DNA of 63,625 nucleotides from Basidiobolus meristosporus CBS 931.73 (taxonomy: Eukaryota > Basidiobolomycota > Basidiobolomycetes > Basidiobolales > Basidiobolaceae). The stretch lies in assembly GCA_002104905.1 (NCBI GenBank), contig MCFE01000517.1:1-63625 (forward strand). The letters are read 5' to 3'. The position numbers were made by a program, and so were the translations under genes. The notes below the pieces were generated by a model. That model searched no databases, was not told the DNA's origin, and was given only the letters and a program-made list of their open reading frames with translations. The stretch's first letter is position 1. Every line of letters starts with the position of its first letter. Shown in pieces: positions 23,794 through 35,829 of the stretch.

Positions 23794-26700
23794 TCAATAA
23801 TTTCTTAATCCCAATTTCTCTCTAAGGATCTCAAACTGTGGCCTAGCTAGTGGTTTTGTCAATATGTCTGCCACCATTTTGTCAGTTGGGCAGTAAACCA
23901 GCTCTACTAAGTTATTTTCTACAGCTTCCCTCTCAAAGTGATGCTGTATATCAATGTGCTTAGTTCTGGCATGATTAGTAGGATTTCTAGCTAATGAAAT
24001 ACAACTTTGATTATCCTTGTAAATACATGTTGGTTCACCTGAATTAAAACCTAAGTCTTTGAGTAATTTTCGTAGCCATATAGCCTCCTTAGTTGCTTGA
24101 CATGCAGCCATATATTCGGCTTCAGTTGTAGATAGTGCCACAGTTGGTTGTTTCTTGCAATTCCAAGTAATAGCTGCACCAGCATAAAGAAATACATAGC
24201 CTGTGGTAGAGCGTCTGTCAATCAAATCCCTACCCCAATGTGAATCACTATAACCATCAAATTTTTGCCTATTAGCTGCTCCAGAGTATTCCAGTACCAT
24301 ATTTATGGTACCTTGTAGATATCTGAAAATCCGCTTAACTGCTGCAATTTGATCTGATCCATAATTCTGCATGAATTGACTGACTATTCCAACTGCTACT
24401 GCAATATCTGGACGTGTAGACACCATCAAGTACATTAGGCTACCGACCATTGATTGATAGGGAAAGTTTTGGTCCATATTTGAGCCGTTTTCATCTATAA
24501 CTGGCTGAGATTTGCTTAATTTCAGGTTATTGTCCATAGGGGTTGCTGCAGGTTTGCAATTTTCCATTTTGAAGCATCTAAGAATGTCCCTGATGTACTT
24601 AGACTGATTCAGCACAATTTTCTGCGTAGGTATGTCAAATTTGACCTCAATTCCAAGAAAATAGCTCAATTTTCCAAGATCTTACATCTCAAACTTGCTG
24701 AAGAGATCTGATTTCGTCTGTTTAAGTGCCTCTTGATCACTTGTAGCTATAGTTAGGTCGTCCACATAAAGAACTAGGATGATCACACCCTTTTTGAGCT
24801 GTTTCACATATATACTGTGATCTGCAGTGCTACGAGAGAACCCAATTTCCTCTAGATATGTGTCAATCTTGTTATACCATGCTCTGGGTGCCTGCTTAAG
24901 CCCATACAATGATTTTCTAAGTTTGCACACCTTATAGGGGCTTTTTGGATCGGTAAAACCTTCTGGTTGCTCCATATATATAGTTTCTTGCAAATCCCCA
25001 TTTAGAAAGGCTGTTTTGACGTCCATTTGGTGTAGATCTAGACTGTGTACAGCTGCCAGGGCTAGAACTGTCCTAATAAAGTTAAACTTGGCAACCGGAG
25101 CAAATGTTTCCTTAAAGTCTAGTCCCTGGATCTGGGAATAGCCTTTAGCTACCAATCTAGCCTTGTACTTATCAACGGCACCATTTGAGGTTATCTTGAT
25201 CTAGTAGACCCATCTACATCCTATTGGCTTTCTCCCATTTGGTAAATCTACCAGTTCCCACGTTTTTGCCTTGTTCAGTGATTGGTACTCCTCCTGCATG
25301 GCTTGTTGCCACTTAGTAGCATATGGACCTTGCATTGCCTGTTCCAGATTCTGAGGTTTGGCACATAAGGCAAGATAAGCTTCTTCATGATCATTGGATG
25401 TCTGCCACCAGGATCCAGGGGCATTTCTTATTCTGGTAGATCTCCTAACTGGGATAATTTGTTCTGATCTGGAACTGGTAGAAGTATCTTCCATCTCTGG
25501 CTGGATTTGGTACGTATCTTCTTCATTTGTGTTGATTGCATCATCAGGCAGCTGGCCAATGATTTCTGTGGCTTTCTGATCTGAACTCTCCTCAAATACA
25601 ACGTCCCTGCTCTTGATCAGCTTCTGAATTTCGCCATCATACACTCTATACCCTTTAGTATCTTCACAATACCCAAGAAAGATCCCTTTTCTACTCTTTG
25701 GTTCCAACTTTGAGCGTTTATTGTCAGAGATGTGATAAAAAACATCACTGCCAAAGATCCTGAGGTGCTGGAGATCTGGTTTTTTGCCTGTATATGTTTC
25801 AAAGGGTGTAGAATCACGTAGTGCTGTTGTTGGGCATCTGTTCTTGATGTATACAGCGGTAGCAACAGATTCAGCCCAAAACTTGTAGTCCATTCCCTTA
25901 TCATGTAGCATAGATCTTCCCATCTCTACTATTGATCTATTTGCACGTTCTGCTACTCCATTTTGCTGTGGAGTATGAGGAACTGTGGTCTGTTGAAGTA
26001 TACCAGTAGACAAGCAGTATTTTGCAAACTCCTTTGAGCAGTATTCTCCTCCATTGTCACTTTGTAGTACCTTCAATTTACACCCAGTTTGTGTTTCTGC
26101 CATGTTCTTGAAGTGCTTAAACGTCTCTAAAGCTTCATCCTTTGTTTTGAGGTAGTACACCCATGTATATCTTGTCTTGTCATCAATAAACGTCATAAAG
26201 TATCTCTTGGCTCCAAAGGACAGTGTTCTCATGGGGCCACATATGTCTGAGAGTACCATAGCCAATATTTTGGTGCTATTGAAGCCTTCTGAGCTCTTGA
26301 AACGTTGCCTAGCTTGTTTGCCATATGGACATCCCTTACAAACATTCAATTTGATCGGAATTGAGTATTTTAGGCCCAAAACAAGCTGATTTTTCACCAA
26401 TTGGCTCATTTTCTGTTCCCCTATGTGTCCTAGCCTCCTATGCCACGTCTCCCAGTTGGTTTCATCAGTTTCAGCAATGTTGACATAGTTAGGTACAATG
26501 ATCTTGCATTGTAACTTGTATATATTGTGATCTCTGATTCCCAAAGCTAATTTTTGTCCATTTTCACTCAATATTGAGCAGCTCAGCTTAGTAAAAACAA
26601 ATTTCAGTCCCTGAGTAGTTGCTTTACTGACTGAGAGTAGGTTCTTAGCTATTCCAGGTACATAGAGTACGTCAGTCAGTTTTGCTGTTGTTGCCCCTGA

Positions 26701-27693
26701 GTTATCACTCATATTTAGTTGTATAGACCCACTGGTGGTAGCTTCCAATGCAGAGTTATCTCCCAGATAAACCTTTCTTACGGGAATAGTCTTTAAGTTG
26801 CTGAACCAATCCTTTATACCACAAATATGCTGTGATGCTCCAGAGTCAATATACCATTCATTACTTTGGTTACTTGCACACTCTTGTACAGTGACAAATA
26901 GCTGTTCATTGGTAGTTATATGGTTTGCCTGCTCTAGTTTCTGTTTTTTGTCTGCATGTTTCTTCTTGCATTCTCTTGCCCAGTATCCTGGCTTCTTACA
27001 GTAGTTACAGCAGCCAGGTTTTCTTTGGTTTTGTTGCTTTCCCTTCTTTTCTGTATGCCTTTCTGAACTGAATAAAGCATTATCTTCAATTTTCTCTGCT
27101 TGGTCATTACGTCTGAGTTCCTCATGGAGAAGTCTTCCTTTGACATAGTCTAAAGTCAAGTTGTCTTCTCTGCTTTCAAAAGAAAGTATGAGTGGCTCAT
27201 ACTCGTCTGGTAGGCTGCAAAGCAGACAGAGTATCTTTTCTTCATCATCTACACCAGCATTAATACTGTAAAGTTCTTCTGCAAGTGTCTCCATTCTGGT
27301 AATGAGTTGTAGCATGTCATCATCTGGCTTTTTTCTCATGTTGAAGAACTTTTGTTTCAAATAAAGCTTACTTGATACTGACTTTGCTCTAAAGATCTTC
27401 TCTAAGGATTCCCATGCTGCTTTGGCAGTATTTGAGGCATGGATTTGACCAAAGAAGGAGTCTTGCACATTGATGCATATTGCATTGAAGGCCTTTCTCT
27501 CCTTCTCTTGAAACTTCTCCATATCTTCTGCTGTTCCTTTGGGCTCAACTTCCTTTCCTGTTACTATGTTCCAAAGCTTTCTTTCCTCAAGGTGGATCTG
27601 CATCTTGATTCTCCAAAGTCTGTAGTTCTTCCCATCAAACCTCTCCTTTACAGGGAATATGTTGGTATTGCTTTGTTTGCTGGTAGAAGTCAT
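23794..27693 (-). pseudogene. Copia-2 A gag-pol, one frame with two stop codons
   Basis: A single frame of about 1299 codons, starting with MTSTSKQSNTNIFPVKERFD. Landmarks: knuckle CNYCKKPGYWAREC at 229-242, where the zinc-binding His is Tyr; protease DSGA at 283; integrase His418, His423, Cys452, Cys455 and acidic residues at 483, 546 and 582; reverse transcriptase YVDD at 976-979; RNase H DSHWGRD and TTEAEYMA towards the C-terminus. The frame is broken by TAG at 25201-25203 (before the reverse transcriptase core) and TAA at 24682-24684 (where relatives have Ser in MSDLG). The His-to-Tyr change in the knuckle would probably harm RNA packaging. Apart from these, the coding sequence is well preserved. 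Confidence 0.94.
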
Positions 27694-27717
27694 CTTTAGA
27701 ATAGATTAAGGCAATCG

Positions 27718-27729
27718 GGGCTCATAACC
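27718..27729 (-). other. Copia-2 A primer-binding site (half initiator tRNA-Met)
   Basis: GGTTATGAGCCC abuts the 5' LTR, identical to the Copia-1 B site although the flanking LTRs share little sequence. It is complementary to the initiator tRNA-Met anticodon arm. Confidence 0.8.
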
Positions 27730-28098
27730 TGTTGCAATTTAAGAAGTGATTTGGATATAAGGAACTTATCAAGAAATAGTGATAATAGTTGAACTGTTGT
27801 TTATTCATAAAGAAGTTCAGTATTTATATTTTTGTAGAAGTAATACAGCTGCAACACTAAGTAGGGAGGGTTTCTCAATACTCAGGAGCATTCTGTAACA
27901 GTTTCAGGGTTAGTACATAATGTTTGGTAATAGTGCCAATTTGATCCTGACTATAGGTGAATAATCATAAGATCATATATCTGGAGAAAGTGGCAAAGTT
28001 AAGGCAGTAAATGAGTCCTACAGTGACTAAGACTAGCCTAGAATTGTTAAGTAAATTTTTAGCTGCTGAATGATACCAAATAGTCCAATATTTCAACA
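27730..28098 (-). repeat. Copia-2 A 5' LTR
   Basis: 369 bp; the partner of 23413-23781. Differences include GCG/GCA and several C/T transitions. Confidence 0.94.
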
Positions 28099-28327
28099 GT
28101 TCCAAAGTTCCACTGAAGGCATTGTCACAACCTTTTGAGTTCTTGACATTATTACTTTGTCTGCTGGTGGGATCTCCACTCTGCCAACAATGGAGGGCAT
28201 GGAGGCAATAGTAAGAAAATTGCCTTTCTCTCTAAACTCATCAACCTCCCTGGAGTGTAGCTCAACTGGCTGCACTCTCAACTATTGAGAAAACAGCTGT
28301 TTTCTAGTTTGTAATTCCTCTTAACTA
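28099..28327 (-). pseudogene. K6 gene 1, continuation
   Basis: Minus-strand piece of the accessory gene, with VQPVELHSREVDEFREKGNF, matching QPVELHSSMVDDFAEKGNL in K4 (48440-48500). It ends where a Copia-2 B pol fragment begins. Confidence 0.65.
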
Positions 28328-30185
28328 TGATTTTGCAGCCATACAGCCTTCATAGTTGCTAGCCATATATTCAGCTTCAGTTGTAGAAAGGGTTGTAGAT
28401 GGTTGTTTCTTGCAACTCCAAGTAATAGCTGCACCAGCATATAGAAATACATACCCAGTAGTGGAGCATCTGCTAAGTTGGATCCCTACCTCAGTCTTAA
28501 TCACATAAGCTATTGAATCTACCCTTATCAGTTGCTTCAGATTATTCCAGAACCTAATTGATTGTACCTTGCAGATATCTTAAGATTTGTATAAGTGGTG
28601 CAATTTGATCAGATTCATAATTCTGCATGAAATAACTGACTTTTCAAACTGCCACTGCAATAATAGAAAGTGCAGACACCATCAAATCCATCAGGCCACC
28701 ATCCATTGATTGATAAGGAAAGCTTTGGTCCATACATGAGCTGTTTTCACCAAAAACTGGCTGAGATTTGCTCAATTGCAGGTTTTGGCCATGGTGGTTG
28801 CTGCAATTTTCCAAGAACTTTCATCTCAGACTTGCTGAAGAGATCTGACTCTATCTGTTGAAATGCCTCCTGGTCACTTATGCCAATCTGGCTGTGCAAT
28901 GCTTTAGGTGCCTGCTGAAACCCATAAAACAGTTTCCTATATCTGCATACCTATAGGGGCCTTTTGAATTGGTAAAACCATCTGGTTGCTCCATATATAT
29001 AGCTTCTTACAGATCCCCTTTTAGAAAGGCTGTTTTAACATCCATTTGGTGTCAATCTAAAGTGTGTGCAGGTGCCAGGTCTAGAACTGTCCCAATGGAG
29101 TCAAATTGGGTAACCAGAGCAAATGTTTCCTTAAAGTTGAGTCCCTGGATCTGGGAATAGCCTTTGACCATCAATCTAGCTTGTTACTTATCAATGGCAC
29201 CATTTGAGAATACCTCAATCTTGTACACCCCGCTACATCATCTTGGCTTTTTCCTATTTGGAGTATCTACCATGTCTCATGTTTTTGCCCTGATCAGTGA
29301 TTGGTACTCTTCTTGCATGGCCTGGTGCCATATAATAACATCTGGCCTTTGCATTGCTTATTCCTGATTCTCAGGTTTGGAACAGTAGGCAAGATGAGCC
29401 ACTTTGTAATCATTTGATGTCTGCTACCCATATCCAGGGGTGTTTGTCATTCCGGTAGATATCATAATGGTGATAATTTGTTCTGATCTGGAACTCAAAT
29501 AGTTTCATCCATATCTGGCACGATTAGGTATGTATCTTCTTCATTAGTGGTGATTGCATCTTCAGGTAGCTGGCTAATGCACTCAGTGGCTTTCTGATTT
29601 AATTTCTCCTCAAATATAATACCCCTGCTCCTGAACAGCTTCTGAATCTTGCAATCACACATTCTATGCCCTTCAGAATCCTCACAATAGCCAAGAGAGA
29701 TCCCTTTTCTACTTCTTGGTTCCAGCATTGGGCATATTTTGGCAGGGATTTGTGTTCTTTTGTTTGCTGGTCAATGTTATCTTTGGGTTGAATTGAGGCA
29801 ATTGGGGCTCATAACTTGTTGCTATTAAAGAAGTGTTTTAGATTTAAGGAACTTATCAAGAAATAATGATAATAGCTGAACTGTTGTTTATTTATAAATA
29901 AGCACAGTATTTATTCCTTTCTAGAATTAATATAACTGTAACACTAATTATGGAGATTTTCTCAGCACTCAGGAGCATTCTGTTGCAGTTTCAGGGTTAG
30001 TACAAAATGCTTGGTAAGGTACTAATTTGATTTTGACTGTTGGGGAATAATCACAAGATCATAGAACTGAAAGAAAGTGGCAAAGTTAGGGCTGTAATTT
30101 AGTCCTACAGGGACCAAGACTAGTCCAGAATTGATAAGCAAATTTTTAGCTGCTGAATGACACTAAATAGTTCAATATCTCAGCA
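28328..30185 (-). mobile_element. Copia-2 copy B, internally deleted and decayed
   Basis: Minus-strand Copia-2 relative. It has a 5' LTR at 29817-30185 (369 bp, TGTTGCTATT...CTCAGCA), a primer-binding site with one change (GTTATGAGCCCC, 29805-29816), then a short leader fused to pol. Pieces include the post-integrase linker (29728-29495, LEPRSRKGISLGYCED), the reverse transcriptase start (29230-28860) and part of the RNase H (28330-28500). Gag, protease and most of the integrase are deleted between about 29735 and 29775. The 3' LTR is missing. There are many stops. It lies in gene 1 of K3. It is more diverged from Copia-2 A than the A LTRs are from each other, so it is an older insertion. Confidence 0.82.
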
Positions 30186-31905
30186 GTTGCATTGCCTGTC
30201 AGTGGGATCTCCTCATTGTCCAAATGGAAGACATGGAGGCAGTAGTATACAAATTACCTCTCTCTGCAAATTCATTCACCTCACTGGAGTGTAGCTCAGC
30301 TGGCTGAGCTTCCAACTCTTGTGAAAACAGCTGTTTTCTTGTTGATAATACTTCTTGGCTATGATGGGATTCAGTCTGTTGCCAACTTACACCATTAGTT
30401 GGCAACAACAGCAGCTTTTTCTTATGCCGCCCTCTCTCTGGCTTGCATAGACTTTTTCCCCTTTATCTTTAGCGTTATCACTGCCAGGTCTTCCACTGCT
30501 ACTTTGTCTGAGTGCTCCTTGTATTGAACTACACTTTCTCCTTGATGATGCTTCTCTGGTGCATCTGTTTTAGCCTGATTTTCTCTTGGTGGGACTCTGC
30601 AGGCAACTTGATGCTGCTTTCCTGCTTATTTCAAGCTCTCAGCCCATGTTGTGACAGGCTCCTGCAGTTGCCACTTATTTTATCACTGTTGGGTCCTTTA
30701 CTGCTACTTTGACTGGTGCATCTTGAGTAGAAGTATGCTTTTTTCTTGGTAAATGTTGTGCATGTGCATCTGTGTCTTCCTGCTTCTCCTTTATTGACTC
30801 TCTTCCAGCTACCAGATACCTCTTTAATTTCTGTTTGGGGCTTTTGGCCCTGCTTGCAGTGGGCTCTTGAGGAAACTGCTGGTTTTTAGCCATTTCACCC
30901 TTGTCCTTCCACATTTGATAGTTTCTGCTATGCTTGTGATACTTTCTTAGCACCTCAATGCTGGCCCAAAAACTGCTTGCTTGTTTGTATCCAGGATAAT
31001 GCTCATGTAGAAAGTCAAGCACATATTGAATGGCCTTGAGTTCCTGATGGTCCCATGTTATGCCAGCCTTAAGTTGTTGGCATGCTAGACTTCTAACAGC
31101 CTCTTGTACATTAGCCCACTCTGCTTCATTGCACTCTATGGCTTCATGGATCTTCAATGTCTTTTGATTTTTAGGCTTTGGTATAAATGCCAGATTTTCT
31201 CACTCTCATGCTGTGATAGGTTTTTCTGTGGGCTATATCTTTGGCACTACTATTGTGCTTCAAAGACTGTACAGTGTTCCTCTGCTGTTACACTGGGAAA
31301 TAGCTCATTTTTGGCTGTGACATTGAGCTACTTAAATTCCTTCTTTGCAGCAAAGATACTGCCTTCTCTACCTGGGATATTGATTGCACTGCATGTATTA
31401 TCCACTCATCCTGTTTCTGGACTATTTCCTGATTTCTCTGGGCAATTGCATCCCTCCTATCAGCCACTGCACCTAATTGCCTGATTAATGCTTTGGTATG
31501 AGCTGACAATATACTTGCTAATACAGGTGGTGGTCAAGTTATGACAGCCACTTGCTGGTTGTCAGCTGAAGGTACTGCTTTTGCTACATTGTTTTCTGCC
31601 TCAGCAATATGGTCAGCTTGCAGCTCTGCAGAGATTACCAATTGCCTACTTGATTGAGAGCCTGAGGACTCCATATTATACCATTCAGTTGGCACACTAT
31701 CCACATGGCCTTTTTTGGTTGTAGCCCCACCTGTTGCACTAAATGCCAAAGCAAGCTGTTGTCCAACTGTTCTTCTGCTGCTGTAAATGGTGTGTTTGGT
31801 TGGGAACCAGACAATGTTGCTTTCTCCTTTGGCAGTATATATATGGAAGTGAGTCAAACAAAGAGGAAATAGTGTTACATATACATGTGCATGTGGTGAC
31901 ACAAC
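30186..31905 (-). pseudogene. K3 gene 1, coiled-coil accessory protein, disrupted
   Basis: Near full-length copy of the accessory gene. From 31902 down: an N-terminal segment with TAKGESNIVWFPTKH and SSGSQSSRQLVISAELQADH (31902-31534); the coiled-coil region IAQRNQEIVQKQDEW through EKAVSLLQRRNLSSSM (31509-31288); and a long open piece at 31157-30675 holding MKIHEAIECNEAEWAN, the WDHQELKAIQYVLDFLHEHY block and the basic repeat LPRKKHTSTQDA. The C-terminal block follows (30408-30199, SHHSQEVLSTRKQLFSQELE). Frameshifts separate the pieces. Function unknown; the gene is divergent from the transposase gene starting near 32060. Confidence 0.65.
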
Positions 31906-32059
31906 TTTATCTATAATGCTTACTATGGCAGGTCATCATTGAATCTTACATCCATGTGGGTGCATTGTTGCAAGTACAAGACTGACTTAAATTCACACAA
32001 GTATTGACAAAAGATTGATATAATAGAGATACACTGTTGAGAGTCTGACTGTTTGCCCC
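31906..32059. other. K3 intergenic region between divergent genes
   Basis: Bidirectional promoter candidate, conserved with 7951-8189 and 46707-46950. No further signal can be assigned. Confidence 0.45.
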
Positions 32060-34645
32060 ATGGACAAGATTACTTTGATTTAGCACTGTAAAAGAAGAGA
32101 AAAAAGACCATGTGACTATTGCAGCAAGCCTCTCAGCCATGAAGCATGCAGACAGCATAAGAAGTATTACAAGGATCATGGCCAGTGTTTTGCATACAAG
32201 TCATATCTGACCATTCAGCAGTCACTGCTGTACCAACAATATCTTGCTGGCCACTTGATACTTCAATAATGGCATCTGGCTATACTTGTCACCTTGTGGA
32301 AACTGAGTCATGAGAGTTTGTGATGCCTTTAGGCCCACCCCATCTCTCTGAGTAAGGCACATAGAGTAATAGCTTTGAAGAAGCAGGCTCACTGATGGAT
32401 TGAGAGCCTATATTCCCTAGCAATAGTACCCTGAATGAACCTGGCAAAATCCCATTATGCAATGAGACAAAACCTGTGAAAAAAATGCCAAGGATACTTT
32501 ACGGTATCAGGTGAGCCCAGTAATCCATCTACTGGTGAATGATGTGATGTTGTGGTGCACAAAGTTGCATATTTCCACAAATATCAGTAGTGGTGGGTGC
32601 CAGAATTTACTACAACTTCTTGCCAAAATTATCCTGGGATTCAACTTATCATGTAAAATGTGCAAATGGAAAACTGTATGCAGCTGGCAACATACAGCCC
32701 AGAGACTGTCCTGATATCAGCATGCATTAACAATTGCATGGCATTCACATCAGAAAATGACACCATTGCAAGGTGTCCAACTTGTCAGAAATCCACCACC
32801 ACTAGGGGAAAACATTGTTCACATGCTAGACATATTCCAGTAGCACCCCATATAGAGAAGCTCATGCAGTCCAACAAATATTGTGAAGCTATAAAGAACT
32901 GCACTCAGTATCAAGCCTTTGCCTTGGCACCTGATGAACTCTCATTAACCAAGTACTCTACCAGTAAATCCAGTAGGCCACTGATTCTCATCAACCTGAA
33001 TCTGCCACCCATCTTACAGTATCAGAGCCAAAATCCAATGGTAGTCTCATTAGTATCTGGGCCAAAATCTCCATCCTACCTGGATAGCCACCTGTATCCA
33101 TTGCTGGATAGATATTGAATGCTTTCCAACAGGATAACAGTAAATGGCCATCATGCAAAAGGGCACATTATTTTGTTACAAGTCTTTGTATAAGAGTTGT
33201 AGAGGAATAGGGAGTTTGGCTAGTATTGTATTCACTAAAACTTGAGCTGATCTTTATTGAGGTTCCAGCAGCTCCTTATATACATTTTGCCAGGTCAATT
33301 GCTGACTAATTGTATTTCCTAATGTAGGTTGTAGCTGATGACTCATTTGATTGCATCATCATCACCCAATGAGTTCATACTTAATATATCTATTTCTGTC
33401 TGATAAGGATCTGCTGATTCATTTGCTGACTAATGCTACTGATTTCACAGATAATACTAATATATTGATAACCTAAACATATACTAATTGATTTGACTTA
33501 AAACTGATTTAACTTAAACATTCAAGCGGCAGATCATAACATTCTCCCCTAATAAAGTTGAGAAGGTTCTCCTGAATCTCTTTTGTTGTGATACCAATAC
33601 CATGATGATTCAGTATTCTCAGCAAGTCTTGCAAGCTTCAGTCTGTCCCTATGCACTAAGTACTCCCAGATATTGCCTTGTTTGTCTACTAGTTGGTAAG
33701 TTGCAAATGGACATTCTCTGATGATCTTGAATGGTCCTGTCTATTGTGGCTCAAACTTTTTCCAAGTGTTGTTTCTTAGCAATACAAAGTTCCCAACTGT
33801 CAATGCTTCTGGTGCTATAGTCTTATCAAGTCTCTGCTTCATCTTTTCTGCACTTTGAGATACTTTGGTCTGTGCCTCTTGTTGTCTTTGTTCCAATTGC
33901 TGGTGTCTACTGGGCTGACTAAGTTCATTGTCTAAGGCAACTGTAAGCTTGGGTTGTGTGAGATCTCCTGGAATCCTTGGTTTACATCAATACACTAAGT
34001 AAAATGGTGATTGTTGGATAGTGTTGTGCACTCTAACTCTGCAGGTAGTAACTATTTCCTAATGTAAGTTGTGGCTGATGACTCATTTGATTGCATCATT
34101 ATCACCCAATAAGATCCTACTTAATATATCTAGTTCTGTCTGAAAAGGATTTGCTGATTCATTTGCTGACTAATGCTACTGATTTCATATATAATAGTGA
34201 TATATTGATAACCTAAACATATACTATTTGATTTGACTAAAAACTGATCTAACTTAAACAGTCAAGCGGCAGATCCTAACAATTTACTATATTGGAGATA
34301 CCCAGCCATCAGCAAGATAGCTGGCTTTTCAGGGCACAATGGATGGTATTAATGTTGAATGTGCAGGATTCAGGGGACTAAGCTCTATAACTCACATGCA
34401 TTATTATTATCTAGACACCAACACCAAGAACATCATCTTCCTACCAAGAGAACATACAGCAGTCAGCACACAATTGCAGCAAACTTGGCAAGCCATAAGC
34501 CATTGGCCAGAATAAGGAATCAATTGGAAACCAGATATACTTTAGATAGAGGGAATTTGTTGGAGCAAAAGCTTTCCACTGGAAGCAATGTATTTGCTTT
34601 TCAGCAATATCCCTATACTGATGACCAAGTTATAGATGGCACATC
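32060..34645 (+). pseudogene. K3 transposase gene 2 (Tnp2/KDZ-like), first copy, interrupted
   Basis: Plus-strand transposase gene. It has a Cys/His-rich N-terminus (CDYCSKPLSHEACRQHKKYY, then KDHGQC) near 32120. The best open part is 32660-33118, with ACINNCMAFTSENDTIARCP, the Cys pair, and the Tnp2 block LILINLNLPPILQYQSQNPM followed by VSGPKSPSYLDSHLYPLLD. A Gypsy-1 deletion derivative (33174-34281) interrupts it. It resumes with the equivalent of the GDKPAICKIAGFS region at 34282 and runs to LFTTGS-like sequence near 34600. At about 34645 the sequence jumps back to the region before LILINLNLPPI, starting a second, partly duplicated copy. The LPP..QYQSQN, GPKSPS and IAGFSRHN motifs identify the Tnp2/KDZ type. 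Confidence 0.75.
33174..34281 (-). mobile_element. Gypsy-1 deletion derivative in K3 transposase
   Basis: A 1.1-kb insertion in the K3 gene 2. On the minus strand: partial 5' LTR (34281-about 34045), fused to the very end of pol (34044-33550), a purine tract (TAGGGGAGAA) and a complete 3' LTR (33541-33174). The pol piece encodes an integrase C-terminal GPY/F-type segment with TGPFKIIRECPFATYQLVD and YLVHRDRLKLA. ATTT is found on both sides (33170-33173, 34282-34285), a likely 4-bp target duplication. Almost the whole coding region is deleted. Confidence 0.85.
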
Positions 34646-35829
34646 TCAAGTTGATGGATTCTCATTAAACAAGTTTCCCACTAGCAAATCCAGCTGGTCA
34701 CTGATTCTCATCAATCTGAATCTGCCACCCATCTGACAGCATCAGAGCAATAATCCAATAGTAGTCTCACTGGTATCTGGGCATAAATCATTGTCCAACC
34801 TTGACAGCTACCTGTATACATTGCTGGATGAATCTCTTATGCTTTCCAGCTGGATAACAGTAAATGGCCATCATGTTAAAGTGCATATTGTTATCTGCAT
34901 TGGAGATAAACCAGCCATCTGCAAGATAGCAGGTTTTTCCAGGCACAATGGACAGTATTGCAGTCAAATGTGTGAGATCTAGGGGATTTACCCCATAACT
35001 CACACATATAATTATTTCCTAAACACCAGCACTAAGAACATCCTCTTCCCATAGAGGGAATGTACAGAAGTCAGCATGCAATTGCAGCAAAGCTGGCAAG
35101 CTATATGCAGTTGGCAAGAATATGGAATCAATTGGAAACCAGAGATACTTAAGATAGGTGGTATCTGTTGGAGCAAAAGCTTTCCACTGGAAGCAATGCA
35201 TTTGCTTTTCAACAATATCCCTATATTGATGACCAAGTTGTACATGGGGCATTTCAGGCTAAGTGAGCCCTTTGAGATATTAGAGAAATTTGAAAGAATT
35301 AGCAAGATATTACAGAATATCTGCTACCCTGAGTACTTCTCAAAGGCTCCAGTCAGCATTCAAATACATATGTAACAATACAAGTGCAAGGACTGGATGA
35401 GCTGGATATGTATATATTCCATTGGCATTCTGAAGCCATTCCTACCAAGAGTACATTGAAAGCATTGGGAGTCATATGAGGACATTGTAGGAATATTTAT
35501 CCAAAAGAAGATCACCAATGCCCATTTGATTCCTCTAGAGCTTTTGCTCAAAGAGTTTGTGGCAGGATTTTCATGGCTATATTTCAAGCTTACAGCTGAA
35601 TGTGTAGATCTCTGTCATTACGGTTTCCATTTGCTACTTAATCTTGCTTGGTGTGTTGAGAATATTGGACGTTGCTTCACCTTTTAGGAGTTTCCTATGG
35701 AGCACATGAATGGGAAGAAAGGAAGACAAGTCAAGTTGCAGGTACTACCATATCCCAATCTCATCAAGAATATAATCTTTTAGCCCTCATGAATATGATT
35801 AATTGGCACATAGAGTATAGCCAGGAAGA
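34646..35829 (+). pseudogene. K3 transposase gene 2, second partial copy
   Basis: Plus strand. It begins in the middle of the gene (SKSSWSLILINLNLPPI) and continues through HHVKVHIVICIGDKPAICKI, NGQYCSQMCEI, WSKSFPLEAMHLLFNNIPIL (35190), a KCKDWM block and the C-terminal part of the core (CHYGFHLLLNLAWCVENIG near 35640, EFPMEHMNGKKGRQVKLQ near 35710). This is the most continuous view of the transposase core in the window, with few interruptions: stops near 35370 and 35690 and small shifts. The block order matches Tnp2/KDZ transposases. At about 35830 it changes abruptly to unique sequence. Confidence 0.75.

Larger units (their letters stand above)
23413..28098 (-). mobile_element. Copia-2 copy A, nearly intact LTR retrotransposon
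   Basis: 4686-bp Ty1/copia element on the minus strand with 369-bp LTRs (TGTTGCAATT...TTTCAACA). Flanks are ATTCC (23408-23412) and GTTCC (28099-28103), a 5-bp duplication with one change. By eye the LTRs differ at 7 of 369 positions (about 98% identical). It has a purine tract GAGGGGGAG before the 3' LTR and the same primer-binding site as Copia-1 (27718-27729). The protein is clearly related to Copia-1 but much diverged, so it is a separate family. It lies in gene 1 of K6. Confidence 0.95.
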
